64,000 bases of DNA from CAVTQZ01 sp963737015 (GTDB lineage Bacteria; Actinomycetota; Acidimicrobiia; Acidimicrobiales; UBA8190), in assembly GCA_963737015.1 (NCBI GenBank), contig CAVTQZ010000001.1, forward strand, positions 372,001 to 436,000, in the 5' to 3' direction. Under the pieces are notes generated by a model. The model searched no databases and was not told the DNA's origin. It saw nothing but the letters and a program-made list of their open reading frames with translations. The position numbers and the translations under genes were made by a program. Positions 27,346 to 36,713 of the stretch are shown here, piece after piece. Position 1 is the first letter of the stretch, and every line of letters starts with the position of its first letter.

Positions 27346-28135
27346 CCGTCGATTTCGCACGACTCGGGGTCCGGGAGACCGAGCGCCTGCTCGACCTCGG
27401 ATGTGGCGGTGGTCGCCATGCATTCGAGGCCTTCCGTCTCGGCGCGCGCGTCGTGGCGGCCGACAGGAGCGTCGAGGAGCTCGCGAAGGTTCGCGACACG
27501 CTCGGGGCGATGGTCGATGCCGGAGAGGTCCCTTCGCGCTTCGAAGCCGCCGTGGCCGGCTCCGACGCCCTTCGGCTCCCCTTCCCCGACGGCAGCTTCG
27601 ACCGGGTAATAGCCGCCGAGGTGCTCGAGCACATACCCGACGACACAGCAGCGATGACCGAGTTGGTGCGGGTGCTCAGGCCGGGAGGGACGATGGCCGT
27701 GACGGTGCCTCGCTTCGGGCCCGAGTTGGTGAACTGGGCCCTTTCGCGCGAATACCACGAGACAGAAGGCGGCCACGTACGCATCTACCGCCGGTCGAGC
27801 CTTCTCGGCCGATTGAAGGACGCAGGTCTCGAACCCTTCGCGCATCACCATGCGCACGCACTCCACTCGCCCTACTGGTGGCTGCGTTGCGCGGTGGGCC
27901 CGCAGCGAGACGACCACGTCCTCGTGCGCGCTTACCACGGCGTCCTCGTGTGGGACATCACGCGCGCGCCAAAGTGACGCGGTTGGCGGACCGGCTGCTC
28001 AACCCTCTGATCGGCAAGAGCATCGTCGTCTACCTGCGAAAGCCCGCTCCGGCTGCCGAAGTGGCCGGTTTCGAAAGACGTCATGCCGGGACCCCGGCAG
28101 AACGACAGACCGTGCACCTCGGGAGGCCCGCATGA
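27339..28135 (+). CDS. Class I SAM methyltransferase, frameshifted near its C terminus
   Basis: The main frame gives a Rossmann methyltransferase: LLDLGCGGGRHAFEAFRLGA is motif I, AAEVLEHIPDD the post-II acid and VLRPGGTMAVTVP motif IV/V. It hits a stop at 27975, but the next frame continues with VTRLADRLLNPLIGKSIVVY, which looks like the family's C-terminal tail. Adding one A in the run 27971-27973 joins them. The tail ends at TGA 28135, overlapping the next start (ATGA). Alternatively the tail is a separate GTG-start ORF. Confidence 0.8.
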
Positions 28136-29244
28136 CAACCGCAGAGCAAGCCGTTACCGGGGTCGCTCAGCTGCCCGAAGTGCCGGGGGTGATCGAGGCG
28201 GAGGAGGTGGTCGAGTCGGCCGCCTCGATCGTCGCGGTCCAACGCCCGGACGGGATGATCCCGTGGTTCGAAGGCGGCCACAGCGACCCGTGGAACCACG
28301 TCGAGTGCGCGATGGCGCTCACCGTCGCAGGTTTCGAAGAGGAAGCCGTCCTGGCCTACAGATGGCTCTCGGAGTCACAGCTGCCCGAGGGGTCGTGGTT
28401 CAATTACTACCTCGCCAGTAGCGGCGTGAAGGACCCACGCCTCGACACCAACGTCTGCGCTTATGTCGCCACGGGCGTCTGGCACCACTTCTGCATAACG
28501 GGCGACCGTTCCCAGCTCGAGGAGATGTGGCCCGTTCTCGACTCGGCGCTCGCCTTCGTCCTGCGCTTCCAGCGAACCGACGGCAGCATCTTGTGGTCGG
28601 CCGACCCCGACGGGCGACCCGGGCGCTATCCGCTTCTCACCGGCTCGTCATCGATCTACCACGCGCTGCGGTGTGCGGTCGCGTGCGCCGAGGAGCTGGG
28701 ACACGAGCGACCCGACTGGGAGCTGGCTGCCGGCAGGCTCGCGCACGCGGTGGCGCACCGGCCCGAGGTCTTCGAACCGAAGGACGAATTCGCAATGGAC
28801 TGGTACTACCCCGTGCTCTCGGGTGCTCTGACCGGCGAAGGCGCTGAGAGGCGCATCGACGAATGGTGGGACGTTTTCGTGATGGACGGGCTGGGCGTCC
28901 GCTGCGTATCGACGGGTCCATGGGTGACCGCCGCCGAGACCGCGGAGTGCTCGCTCGCGCTCGACGCCATCGGGCGCAGGGCCGATGCCACGAAGCTCCT
29001 CTCTTGCACGCGAACCCACAGGTGCCCCGACGGTGCCTACCTGACCGGGATCGTCTACCCCGAGGAGATCACCTTCCCCTTCGAGGAGCGCACGACCTAC
29101 ACCGCGGCGGCGATCATCCTCGCCGCCGACGCGCTCGCCGAGTGCACGCCCGGCTCAGGACTGTTTCGGGGGGACTTTCTCCCCGCTGACCTCGACCTCA
29201 CCGAACCGCCGCGCCCGCTGCGGAAACGCGCCGCAGGATCCTGA
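28132..29244 (+). CDS. Alpha/alpha-barrel protein, prenyltransferase/squalene-oxidase-repeat-like
   Basis: The 370-residue protein is built of helical pairs with Trp/Gly-rich loops such as QRPDGMIPWFEGGHSDPWNH, EGSWFNYYL and FQRTDGSILWSADPDGRPG. This pattern is that of (alpha/alpha)6 barrels of the prenyltransferase/terpene-cyclase or glycoside-hydrolase type. No DXDD cyclase motif is evident, so catalysis is uncertain. It is coupled by ATGA to the methyltransferase, within a GT4-methyltransferase-barrel-methyltransferase cluster that probably makes or modifies a glycan or glycolipid. Confidence 0.7.
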   Translation: MTTAEQAVTGVAQLPEVPGVIEAEEVVESAASIVAVQRPDGMIPWFEGGHSDPWNHVECAMALTVAGFEEEAVLAYRWLSESQLPEGSWFNYYLASSGVKDPRLDTNVCAYVATGVWHHFCITGDRSQLEEMWPVLDSALAFVLRFQRTDGSILWSADPDGRPGRYPLLTGSSSIYHALRCAVACAEELGHERPDWELAAGRLAHAVAHRPEVFEPKDEFAMDWYYPVLSGALTGEGAERRIDEWWDVFVMDGLGVRCVSTGPWVTAAETAECSLALDAIGRRADATKLLSCTRTHRCPDGAYLTGIVYPEEITFPFEERTTYTAAAIILAADALAECTPGSGLFRGDFLPADLDLTEPPRPLRKRAAGS

Positions 29245-29908
29245 GCGAGCCGCACTCACCGTCCTCTTCGAAATCTCCCGACTCGAGGGCCCTGCACCAC
29301 AACTCATAGGGCGGACGCCCTCCGTCTGCAGGGTCGGGAAAGACGTCGTGGATCAGCAGCCATCCTCCGGTCCTGACGTGGGGGGCCCAACCCTCGTAGT
29401 CGGCGTGCGCGGGCTCTGTTCCATGGCCGCCGTCGATGAAGCAGAGGTCGAGCGGCGTGGACCATCGCGACGCCACCTTCGGAGAGTCGCCCACGACTCC
29501 CACGACGCTCGACCCGAGGCCTGCCCCGTCGACCGAGCGCCGCCAGAACGGAAGTGTGTCGATCTTCCCGGTGGAGCCTTGCACCACCCCGGGATCGTGG
29601 TGCTCCCAACCCTCTTGGTTCTCCTCTGACCCGTGATGGTGGTCCACGCTGAACAACAAGGCCCGAGTCTCCTCGGCCGCCGCGCCGAGATAGATCGTCG
29701 ACTTTCCGCACCACGCGCCGATCTCGACGAAGGTGCCCCCGTGAAAAGCTCCCCTGTGCGAGGCGCGAGCATCGCCTGCCCACCTGCCCGCGCGCACGGC
29801 CGCCTCGTAGAGCGCCATTCCTTCGTCGTCGGGCATGAAGCCCTTCGTCGCGCGTGCCATTGCGACGAGCGAGGCCAACCTCGCCTCTGAGAGAGCCCCG
29901 CCGGCCAA
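29198..29908 (-). CDS. Class I SAM methyltransferase (Methyltransf_24 / CmcI-like)
   Basis: A 236-residue protein with the GGTFVEIGAWCGKSTIYLG SAM loop (about residue 56), SVDHHHGSEE as the acidic second strand and LDLCFIDGGHGTEPAHADYE as motif IV, typical of O-methyltransferases of this family. It converges on the barrel-protein gene with 47 bp of 3' overlap. Probably works on the product of the neighbouring glycosyltransferase cluster. Confidence 0.82.
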   Translation of the reverse strand: MAGGALSEARLASLVAMARATKGFMPDDEGMALYEAAVRAGRWAGDARASHRGAFHGGTFVEIGAWCGKSTIYLGAAAEETRALLFSVDHHHGSEENQEGWEHHDPGVVQGSTGKIDTLPFWRRSVDGAGLGSSVVGVVGDSPKVASRWSTPLDLCFIDGGHGTEPAHADYEGWAPHVRTGGWLLIHDVFPDPADGGRPPYELWCRALESGDFEEDGECGSLRILRRVSAAGAAVR

Positions 29909-29914
29909 GGCCTT

Positions 29915-30442
29915 CTAGGGTCGGCGACCGCTGTAGCCGAGCAGCCGGTCCTGCGCGCGTGCGTCGTCGGGAACCGCAACCGCCGGCTTGAACCCGGTCT
30001 TGCGCTGGTCGTCGGTCAGTCTCCCGTCGACGAGAGAGAAGGCGACCTGCGCGAGGTCCTCGGGCATGTCCGCCTTCTGGTTCGTGGCGACCGCGAGGTC
30101 CCAGCCGTGGATGAGCTGGTCCACGAACCCGATCCCGATGAGGACACCACTTCGATCGACGACGCCCGGCTCGGAGAACACCGACATGGCTTCGTCACGT
30201 TGCTCCATGTACTGCGACCTCGGCGCGTCCCCGAGAAGATCCGGTGGCATCCCCGGTGTCGGGGTCACTTCTTCGCCGCGGGCGCGGGCCATGAAGTACT
30301 TCTGTGCGTCGAGCATGTGGTTCATGAGGGCACGCACGTCCCAGTCCTCGCAGGGTGTCGGCGCTTCGAGCGGGGTGGAAGTGTCGGGGAACTTCGTCGC
30401 GCACCATGCGGTGCCCCTGTCGTAGAGATCGAGAACGTCCAT
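29915..30442 (-). CDS. TIGR03086-type DinB/maleylpyruvate-isomerase-like protein
   Basis: A 175-residue four-helix metal-binding protein. TPCEDWDVRALMNHMLDA and GFVDQLIHGWDLAVATNQ are the two His-bearing helices of the TIGR03086/mycothiol-maleylpyruvate-isomerase N-domain family. ATG 30442 is preceded by a purine-rich AAAGGAGAAAGGGG. Actinobacterial members are thought to use mycothiol; the substrate is unknown. Confidence 0.8.
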   Translation of the reverse strand: MDVLDLYDRGTAWCATKFPDTSTPLEAPTPCEDWDVRALMNHMLDAQKYFMARARGEEVTPTPGMPPDLLGDAPRSQYMEQRDEAMSVFSEPGVVDRSGVLIGIGFVDQLIHGWDLAVATNQKADMPEDLAQVAFSLVDGRLTDDQRKTGFKPAVAVPDDARAQDRLLGYSGRRP

Positions 30443-30462
30443 GGAAAGGCCCCTTTCTCCTT

Positions 30463-33102
30463 TCAGCCGAGGCGCCTTGTCGCGGCCTCGAGCGTGGAGG
30501 CGGCGTCCTTCGCCAGTCTCGCCGAGAACGCGACGTTGACGGCGAGCCGCTCGAGGATCTGCTCGACCGTCCTCTGACCGCTCGGTACGGGGTGCTCGTC
30601 GAGGAAGCGCCTGATGTCCTTCGCGATCTCTTCGTCGCGACAGAGGGTCTTCGTCCCCTCGAGCATCCGCGGCACCGTCTGTGAGGGGATACGGGCGACG
30701 ATGTCGTCCCAGTGGTCGCGCAGCCTCTTCCACGTCGCTGCTCCGTTGCTGCGGTTGGACAGGAGCGCGAGCACCAGGTACGGCGTGTCCTGCGTCCTCA
30801 CCTCCGTCGTCGCGAGCTCGAAAGTCCGTTCGGCCAGCGCTTGGTCGCCGAAGCAAGCGAGGGCGGCTCTGTATCGCGACTCCTCCTGCGGGGTGGCAGG
30901 GTTCCGGTAGCGCCCGAGGAACGCTTCGTAGTCGGCCTCCGTGCCCCAGCTGGCGACCACGTTCGTCACAGCCGACGCGATGTCCGCGTCGATGGGAGCC
31001 TGTCCTTCGCGCTCCGCCTTCTCGAGCCTCGAAGCCTCGGCACGAACCTGCGGGTCCTGTCCCATGACGCCGAGCATCGTGATCAACTGCGCTCGAAGTC
31101 TCGGGGTGCGTTCTCCTTCGCCCGGGTGTGGCTGCCAACTGAGATGCTCGAACGCGGGGCCCGCAAGTGCGCGCGTGTAGCTCGCCAGTGCCGGAAGAGC
31201 TGAGTCGTCGAGAGCGTGATGCAGGAATCCGACGGTGTTCGTCACCCTCGTCCACACATCAGGGTCCTCGTCACCGGCGAGCGCTTCGACGATCCTAAGG
31301 ACGTCGTCGAGCTCTGAGTGGCCCGCCACCGCCGACGCCCAGGTGTCTCCGATGAGGTTCGCCCGTTCGAGCGAGTCGAGGCTGTGCATCTGCTGTGCGA
31401 GGAGTTGGACCTGGTCCGCTGCGTAACGCACCCTGTAGTACCCGTCGCCCCATGCGTTCACGAGCAGGAGCGGCACGCCGGCGCCGGCCGATACAGGCCC
31501 GCCGGGCGCAGCGACGAGGGCTTCGGCCTTGTCGGACAGAAGAAGTTTGGTGGTTTGCGCCGACTCCGAAGAGGGCCGGGAGGACCCGGACTCGAGCTGC
31601 CTTCCCACGACCGGGACCTGCCAGACAGATCCGATCGCGCTCGATTCGGAGGGCGGAGGCGCCGAGTAGGCGAAAGGCCGCTGGTCCAGAAGCACCGTCC
31701 CATCTGGCTCGGTGCTCACGGACACCACGGGGAACCCGCCCTGGAAGATCCAAGTGTCCATGATGTCGCGCACCGGTTGTTCGCTCGCCTCTTCGAGGGC
31801 GTCCCAGAGGTCGGAGGTCTCGGTGTTCGCGTAGCTGTGGCGCTCGAGATACCTGCGCACGCCGTCTCGGAACCGGTCTTCGCCGACGTACTGCTGGAGC
31901 ATCCGCAGGACGCCCGCTCCCTTCTGGTAAGTGAGCACGTCGAACATGCCTTGAGCCTCTTCGGGCGGACCGACGGGGTACTCGACAGGTCGCGTGCTGT
32001 GCAGGGCGTCGGTGGCCATGGCCGCCTCGCGCTCCAAGCCGAAGCTGACCCAGCGTTGCCACTCGGGCCGGAACGCCTCGACCGACATGATCTCCATGAA
32101 CGTGGCGAACGCCTCGTTGAGCCAGATCCCGTTCCACCATTTCATGGTTACAAGGTCTCCGAACCACATGTGGGCGAGCTCGTGCGAGACCACGTCCGCG
32201 ATCCGTTCCAGTTCGACGCGCGACGCTCTCGCACGGTCGGCGAGGAGCAGCACCTCGCGGAAGGTCACACAGCCGAGGTTCTCCATCGCACCGAACGCGA
32301 AGTCGGGGATGGCGAGAAGGTCGAGCTTCTCCGCGGGATAGGGGATGTCGAACCAGGAGGCGAAGTACCGGAGCGCATGAGACGCGACCTCGAGCGCGAA
32401 GTCACACAGCTTCTCTTTGCCCGGGACGTGCACCACGCGCACGGGGATCCCGTCCACGTCGACGGGATCGGTGGCGACGAGCGGGCCCACGACGAGAGCG
32501 ACGAGGTAGCTCGACATCTTCATCGTGTCGCCGAAGCGCACTCTCGTCCTTCCGTCCTCGAGCGGCGTGCGTTCCACGACGGGTCCGTTGGAGAAGGCGT
32601 CGAGGCCGTCGGGGACGTCGACGGTCACCGAGAAGACGGCCTTTCGGTCCGGCTCGTCGAAGCATGGGAACGCCCTGCGGGCATCGGTTGCCTCGAATTG
32701 GGTGGTTGCGATCGTCTGTTGGGAACCTTCGGGGTCGGTGTAGGTCGACCGGTAGAAGCCGTGCAGCTGGTCGTTGAGCGTTCCCGTGAACGACAGGGCG
32801 ACGCTCAGGTCCCCGGCCTCGACCGGTTCGGGGAGGACCAGGGTCAGCCGCTCGGCTTCGGCGTCGAGCATGGTCTCGGTGCTCAGCTCGCCGCCGTTGC
32901 CGTCGGTAACGACTGCCGAGTCGATGACCAGATCCGCCGCGTTCAGGACGATCTCCGACGCCTTGTCGTGAGCGGTCGCGCCGATGCGCACCTCACCCTT
33001 GAAAGAAGCGCTCTCGAGGTCGGGCCGGAGCAGGAGGTCGTACCGATGAGGCTCTATGCCGTAGGGCAGCCGGTATGCGGCGGACGGATCAGCTCCGGAC
33101 AT
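30463..33102 (-). CDS. pepN: Aminopeptidase N (M1 metallopeptidase)
   Basis: An 879-residue M1 peptidase. GAMENLG (about residue 267) is the exopeptidase substrate motif. HELAHMWFGDLVTMKWW (about 304), with Glu in LNEAFATF, forms the HExxH-x18-E zinc site. The C-terminal half is the ERAP1-like helical domain. It removes N-terminal residues from peptides in the cytosol; no signal peptide. ATG 33102 is chosen because homology starts at YRLPYGIEPHRYDLLLRPDL. Confidence 0.95.
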   Translation of the reverse strand: MSGADPSAAYRLPYGIEPHRYDLLLRPDLESASFKGEVRIGATAHDKASEIVLNAADLVIDSAVVTDGNGGELSTETMLDAEAERLTLVLPEPVEAGDLSVALSFTGTLNDQLHGFYRSTYTDPEGSQQTIATTQFEATDARRAFPCFDEPDRKAVFSVTVDVPDGLDAFSNGPVVERTPLEDGRTRVRFGDTMKMSSYLVALVVGPLVATDPVDVDGIPVRVVHVPGKEKLCDFALEVASHALRYFASWFDIPYPAEKLDLLAIPDFAFGAMENLGCVTFREVLLLADRARASRVELERIADVVSHELAHMWFGDLVTMKWWNGIWLNEAFATFMEIMSVEAFRPEWQRWVSFGLEREAAMATDALHSTRPVEYPVGPPEEAQGMFDVLTYQKGAGVLRMLQQYVGEDRFRDGVRRYLERHSYANTETSDLWDALEEASEQPVRDIMDTWIFQGGFPVVSVSTEPDGTVLLDQRPFAYSAPPPSESSAIGSVWQVPVVGRQLESGSSRPSSESAQTTKLLLSDKAEALVAAPGGPVSAGAGVPLLLVNAWGDGYYRVRYAADQVQLLAQQMHSLDSLERANLIGDTWASAVAGHSELDDVLRIVEALAGDEDPDVWTRVTNTVGFLHHALDDSALPALASYTRALAGPAFEHLSWQPHPGEGERTPRLRAQLITMLGVMGQDPQVRAEASRLEKAEREGQAPIDADIASAVTNVVASWGTEADYEAFLGRYRNPATPQEESRYRAALACFGDQALAERTFELATTEVRTQDTPYLVLALLSNRSNGAATWKRLRDHWDDIVARIPSQTVPRMLEGTKTLCRDEEIAKDIRRFLDEHPVPSGQRTVEQILERLAVNVAFSARLAKDAASTLEAATRRLG

Positions 33103-33155
33103 CCTTCGCAGGCTATAGGGCACGCTCCGCGGTTGGAGATAGGTTGCTCTGTCGT

Positions 33156-34199
33156 ATGAGAGCCGGGGACACGATCGAGCCGGAACCGCCTCAGGCCGCA
33201 TCGGCCGATGACAGGCTCGACGTGGTCGCGGTCGGCTCGCCCCTCGTGGACGTCCTCACCCGTACGAACGACGACGAGTTGAGGCGGATCGGTCTCACCA
33301 AGGGAGCCATGACCCTCGTCGACCTCACCGAGGCGGCAAGGGTCTATCGAGAGATGGGCCCGGGAACCGAGAAGTCGGGGGGATCGGCCGCGAACACCGC
33401 CGTCGGGGTCGCCTCGCTCGGCGGTCGCGCCGGTTTCGTGGGAAAGGTCTCTGCGGACGAGCTCGGAGAGGTATTCGTCCACGACATGGCGGCGTCGGGT
33501 GTCGAGCTCGGGAAGGTGGCCATAGCGGAGGTCTCCGACGATCCGGGCGCCGATGCCGCGACGGGCCGATGCCTGGTGTTCGTGACCGACGACGGCGAGC
33601 GGACGATGGCAACCCACCTCGGCGTCGCGTCGACCCTCGGGCCGGGGGATCTCGACGAGGATCTGGTAACGAGGGCACAGGTCGTGTACCTGGAGGGGTA
33701 CCTCTGGGACGTGGACGTCGCCAAGTCCGCCATGAGAAGAGCCATGGAGCTCGCACACTCGACAGACTCGCTGGTAGCCCTCACGCTGTCCGACCCCTTC
33801 TGCGTGCAGCGCCACCAGCGCGAGTTCCTCGACCTCCTTCACGAGTCCGTCGACGTCCTCTTCGCCAACGACGAAGAGGCGCGCCTCCTCTTCGGTTCGC
33901 CCGACCTCGAGCACGCGATCTCCTCGATATCGGAGACCGGCGTCCTGGCCGGAGTGACGCGCGGGCCTCTCGGCTCTGTCGCCGTGAGCGCGTCGGGACC
34001 CTGCTACGTCGAGGCGGAGCCGGTCGAACTGGTCGTGGACACAACCGGGGCGGGCGACCTGTACGCGTCCGGTTTTCTCTACGGGCTGACGCACGGTTAC
34101 GAGCCCGGGCGCTGTGCGCGACTCGGCGGGCTCTGCGCAGCCGAGGTCATCTCGCACATCGGGGCGAGACCCGAAAAGGATCTGAGGAGCCTGGTGTGA
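33156..34199 (+). CDS. PfkB-family carbohydrate/nucleoside kinase (adenosine-kinase-like)
   Basis: A 347-residue ribokinase-fold enzyme. GSAANTAVGVASLGGRAGFVG is PfkB signature 1 and VDTTGAGDLYASGFLYG signature 2 with the catalytic Asp. TLSDPFCVQRHQREF and FANDEEARLLFG match the adenosine-kinase-like branch. It phosphorylates a sugar or nucleoside; adenosine is a guess. It diverges from pepN. Confidence 0.88.
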   Translation: MRAGDTIEPEPPQAASADDRLDVVAVGSPLVDVLTRTNDDELRRIGLTKGAMTLVDLTEAARVYREMGPGTEKSGGSAANTAVGVASLGGRAGFVGKVSADELGEVFVHDMAASGVELGKVAIAEVSDDPGADAATGRCLVFVTDDGERTMATHLGVASTLGPGDLDEDLVTRAQVVYLEGYLWDVDVAKSAMRRAMELAHSTDSLVALTLSDPFCVQRHQREFLDLLHESVDVLFANDEEARLLFGSPDLEHAISSISETGVLAGVTRGPLGSVAVSASGPCYVEAEPVELVVDTTGAGDLYASGFLYGLTHGYEPGRCARLGGLCAAEVISHIGARPEKDLRSLV

Positions 34200-34223
34200 G
34201 GGCCCCGGTGTGAGGACCCTCGT

Positions 34224-35099
34224 GTGACCCTGCGGCAAGGCCCGAATCCCTGGCTCGAACGCCGAGTGATCTCATACGCGCACCAGGGAGGTGCATGGGA
34301 GGCCCCTTCTTCGACGCTCTTCGCGATCAGGCGGGCGATCGAGCTGGGCTGTACCGGCGTGGAGCTCGACGTGCACGCGACCGCTGACCGGCAGTTGGTC
34401 GTGTGCCACGACAGCACCGTCGACCGGACCAGCGACGGTCACGGGCCGATCCACTCGCTCACGCTCGCCGAGATCAGGGTCCTCGACAACGCGCACTGGT
34501 TCGTCGCGGGCGGAGAGGAGAGACAGGGCCTCGCGCCGGGGTCGTATCCGTACCGGGGCCGCGCGCCGCAGGACCCGGACTTTCGCGTGGCGACCTTGGA
34601 CGAGGTTCTCGACATGATGAGCGACCATCCCCATGTCGCGCTCAATCTGGACATAAAGGCCACCGCGCCCGCGGTCGAGCCCTACGAGAAGCTCCTCGCG
34701 GGGGCGCTCGCCGATTGGGGTGAGACCGGACGCGTGATCGTCGCATCTTTTCTCGACGCGGCGACCGAAGCGTTCTCCAAGCTGGCCCCCGACGTCGCGA
34801 CATCCGCCGGCACGCTGGAGGTGGCGATGTTCTGGCGCGCCCTACGACAGGGCGAGAAGCCACCGCCCATGCGCCACAGCGCGCTTCAGGTCCCTGCCGT
34901 ACGTGGAGGACAGGTGGTCGTCGACGCGCCGTTCGTCGAGGCGGCTCACGGGTGCGGCCTCGCTGTTCACGTCTGGACGATCAACGACACGAAGGAGATG
35001 GCGCGGCTGTGTGATCTCGGGGTCGACGGGATCATCTCGGACCTCCCGACGCCACTGGTCGCGCTGCTCGACGAGCGGGAAGTCGCCTACAGGCCCTGA
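34224..35099 (+). CDS. Glycerophosphodiester phosphodiesterase
   Basis: A 291-residue GDPD TIM barrel. AHQGGAWEAPSSTLFAI holds the first catalytic His and the E-x-P-x-x-T block, and GVELDVHATADRQLVVCHD carries the metal acids and second His. No signal peptide, so it probably acts in the cytosol on glycerophosphodiesters from lipid turnover. Three near copies of ggtgtgagg precede the GTG start. A hairpin overlaps its stop codon. Confidence 0.9.
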   Translation: MTLRQGPNPWLERRVISYAHQGGAWEAPSSTLFAIRRAIELGCTGVELDVHATADRQLVVCHDSTVDRTSDGHGPIHSLTLAEIRVLDNAHWFVAGGEERQGLAPGSYPYRGRAPQDPDFRVATLDEVLDMMSDHPHVALNLDIKATAPAVEPYEKLLAGALADWGETGRVIVASFLDAATEAFSKLAPDVATSAGTLEVAMFWRALRQGEKPPPMRHSALQVPAVRGGQVVVDAPFVEAAHGCGLAVHVWTINDTKEMARLCDLGVDGIISDLPTPLVALLDEREVAYRP

Positions 35100-35121
35100 G
35101 TCTCGGGCTCCCGGCTCTCAG
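35096..35121. terminator. Hairpin between gdpD and the bL37-like gene
   Basis: CTGAG...CTCAG with an inner CGGG-CT-CCCG stem overlaps the gdpD stop codon. It lies between convergent genes and could terminate both. Confidence 0.4.
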
Positions 35122-35151
35122 CGCCCTGTGAGTTCGGCCGGACTTGCCGAT

Positions 35152-35235
35152 TCAGCCGCGGCCCGCGTTGGGACGCTTGCCGTGGTTCGCCTTCTTCTTG
35201 CTGCGCGTCTTTCGCTTGCTGGTGCGCTTCGACAC
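35152..35235 (-). CDS. Ribosomal protein bL37-like mini-protein
   Basis: A 27-residue basic peptide starting at GTG: MSKRTSKRKTRSKKKANH followed by GKRPNAGRG. The KANHGKRPN end matches my memory of bL37, the tiny 50S protein seen in mycobacterial ribosomes. It is too short for most gene callers. It lies in the convergent gap between gdpD and ychF, read against both. Confidence 0.65.
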   Translation of the reverse strand: MSKRTSKRKTRSKKKANHGKRPNAGRG

Positions 35236-35277
35236 GGCGGGGAACCTTACCAGTCGAGGCCATTAGGGTCGTGACCC

Positions 35278-36354
35278 GTGGAGCGCCTGGGTCTCGTCGG
35301 CTTGCCGAATTCCGGCAAGACCTCACTCTTCAACGCGCTGACAGGTGCGTCTGCTCCGGTGGCACCCCGCCCCTTCACCACCACTCAGACATCCGTCGGA
35401 TCGGCGCCCTTGCCGGACTCGCGCCTCGACGCGCTCGCAGAGATGAGCGCGAGCCGCAAGGTCGTAAGGGCGACCGTCGAGGTCGTCGACATCGCCGGGT
35501 TGGTACCGGGGTCTTCGACCGGAGAGGGGCTCGGGAACCGGTTCCTCGCCGGGATCCGGGAGGTGGACGCCCTGTGCATGGTGCTGCGCGCGTTCGAGGA
35601 CCCCGAGGTGCCGGGGGAGTCCGATCCCCTGGAGGGTCTGCACTCACTCGAGCTCGAGCTCGTGCTGGCCGACCTCGGCACTCTGGAGGCGCAGCTCGAC
35701 AAGAGAAGAAGGGCGGCGAAGTCCGAAAAGGCGCTGGCGAAGGAGGTCGCGGCGCTCGAGGCGGCTCTCGAGAAGCTGTCGGAGGGGACTCCGCTCTACC
35801 GCGCTGACCTACCGCCCGAGCACACAGAGCTGCGAAAGGGTCTCTTCCTCCTCACCGACAAGCCGGTGCTCGCGGTGGTGAACCTCGGGGAAGACCAACT
35901 CGCAAAATCAGAGGCGATCGTCGCGCCGGTCTCGGAGGAGCTCGGTCAGCACGGCGGGGCCCTCGGGGCGTGCATCCAGCTCGAGGCGGAGGCTGCACAG
36001 CTGGCGCCCTCCGAGCGTACGGAACTCCTAGAGGGTCTGGAGCTCGGCGAGGGAGCGCTCGCCCGTGTCGCGCGCTCGGCGTACCACCTGCTCGGGCGCC
36101 GCATCTTCTTCACCACGGGAGAGAAGGAGTCGCGCGCCTGGAGCTTCCGGGCGGGGGCGACCGCTCCCGAATGCGCCGGTGTGATCCACTCGGATCTCCA
36201 GCGCGGTTTCATCCGCGCGGAGGTGATCCGGTGGGACGAACTGATCGAACTCGGCACCTGGACGGCCGCGAGATCTGCGGGACGCCTCAGGCTCGAGGGC
36301 AAGGACTATGTGGTGGACGACGGCGACGTCTTGGAGATCAGGTTCAACGTATGA
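35278..36354 (+). CDS. ychF: YchF/OLA1-family P-loop ATPase
   Basis: A 358-residue Obg-family protein with GLPNSGKTSLFNALTG (P-loop, residue 7), the G2/G3 segment VDIAGLVPGSSTGEGLGN and a C-terminal TGS domain (TWTAARSAGRLRLEG, VVDDGDVLEIRFNV). The G4 position reads VVNLGED instead of NKxD, as expected for ATP-preferring YchF. Ribosome- and stress-associated. Starts the tightly overlapping ychF-DUF192-rsmI-msrA-metG-tatD run. Confidence 0.93.
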   Translation: MERLGLVGLPNSGKTSLFNALTGASAPVAPRPFTTTQTSVGSAPLPDSRLDALAEMSASRKVVRATVEVVDIAGLVPGSSTGEGLGNRFLAGIREVDALCMVLRAFEDPEVPGESDPLEGLHSLELELVLADLGTLEAQLDKRRRAAKSEKALAKEVAALEAALEKLSEGTPLYRADLPPEHTELRKGLFLLTDKPVLAVVNLGEDQLAKSEAIVAPVSEELGQHGGALGACIQLEAEAAQLAPSERTELLEGLELGEGALARVARSAYHLLGRRIFFTTGEKESRAWSFRAGATAPECAGVIHSDLQRGFIRAEVIRWDELIELGTWTAARSAGRLRLEGKDYVVDDGDVLEIRFNV

Positions 36355-36713
36355 ACGACGGGCCGGGCGAGGCGCGCACGGTCTGGCTGCTGCGCGACGA
36401 CGACGTGCTCGCGGCGGCGGAGGTCGCCGACTCGTACACCTCGCGTTTCCGAGGCCTTCTCGGGCGCTCGGGCTACGAAGGCGCGCTGATCCTGAAGCGG
36501 ACCCGCTCCGTCCACACGATGGGCATGCGTTTTTCCGTGGACGTCGCTTTTCTGGGTCGCGACATGACGGTCCTCGACGTCCTGCACCTGCCTCCCTGGC
36601 GGATGACGTTGCCGCGTCTGCGTTGCCGAAGTGTCCTCGAGGCAGAGTCCGGGGCGTTCGAACGTTGGGGCCTCAAAAAAGGGGACCGACTCGAGCTGCG
36701 CGAGATCCGTTGA
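36351..36713 (+). CDS. DUF192 family protein
   Basis: A 120-residue DUF192 protein: SRFRGLLGRSGYEGALILKR, then RSVHTMGMRFSVDVAFLGRD, the family hallmark, and a C-terminal VLEAESGAFERWGLKKGDRL. Function unknown in the family. Other members are often secreted, but no signal peptide is present. Overlaps ychF (ATGA) and rsmI (TTGA). Confidence 0.88.
   Translation: MNDGPGEARTVWLLRDDDVLAAAEVADSYTSRFRGLLGRSGYEGALILKRTRSVHTMGMRFSVDVAFLGRDMTVLDVLHLPPWRMTLPRLRCRSVLEAESGAFERWGLKKGDRLELREIR

Noticed and set aside
27850..28131. N-terminal extension of the alpha/alpha-barrel protein
   Set aside because: Shadow of the methyltransferase; ATG 28132 overlaps its stop and starts the real sequence.
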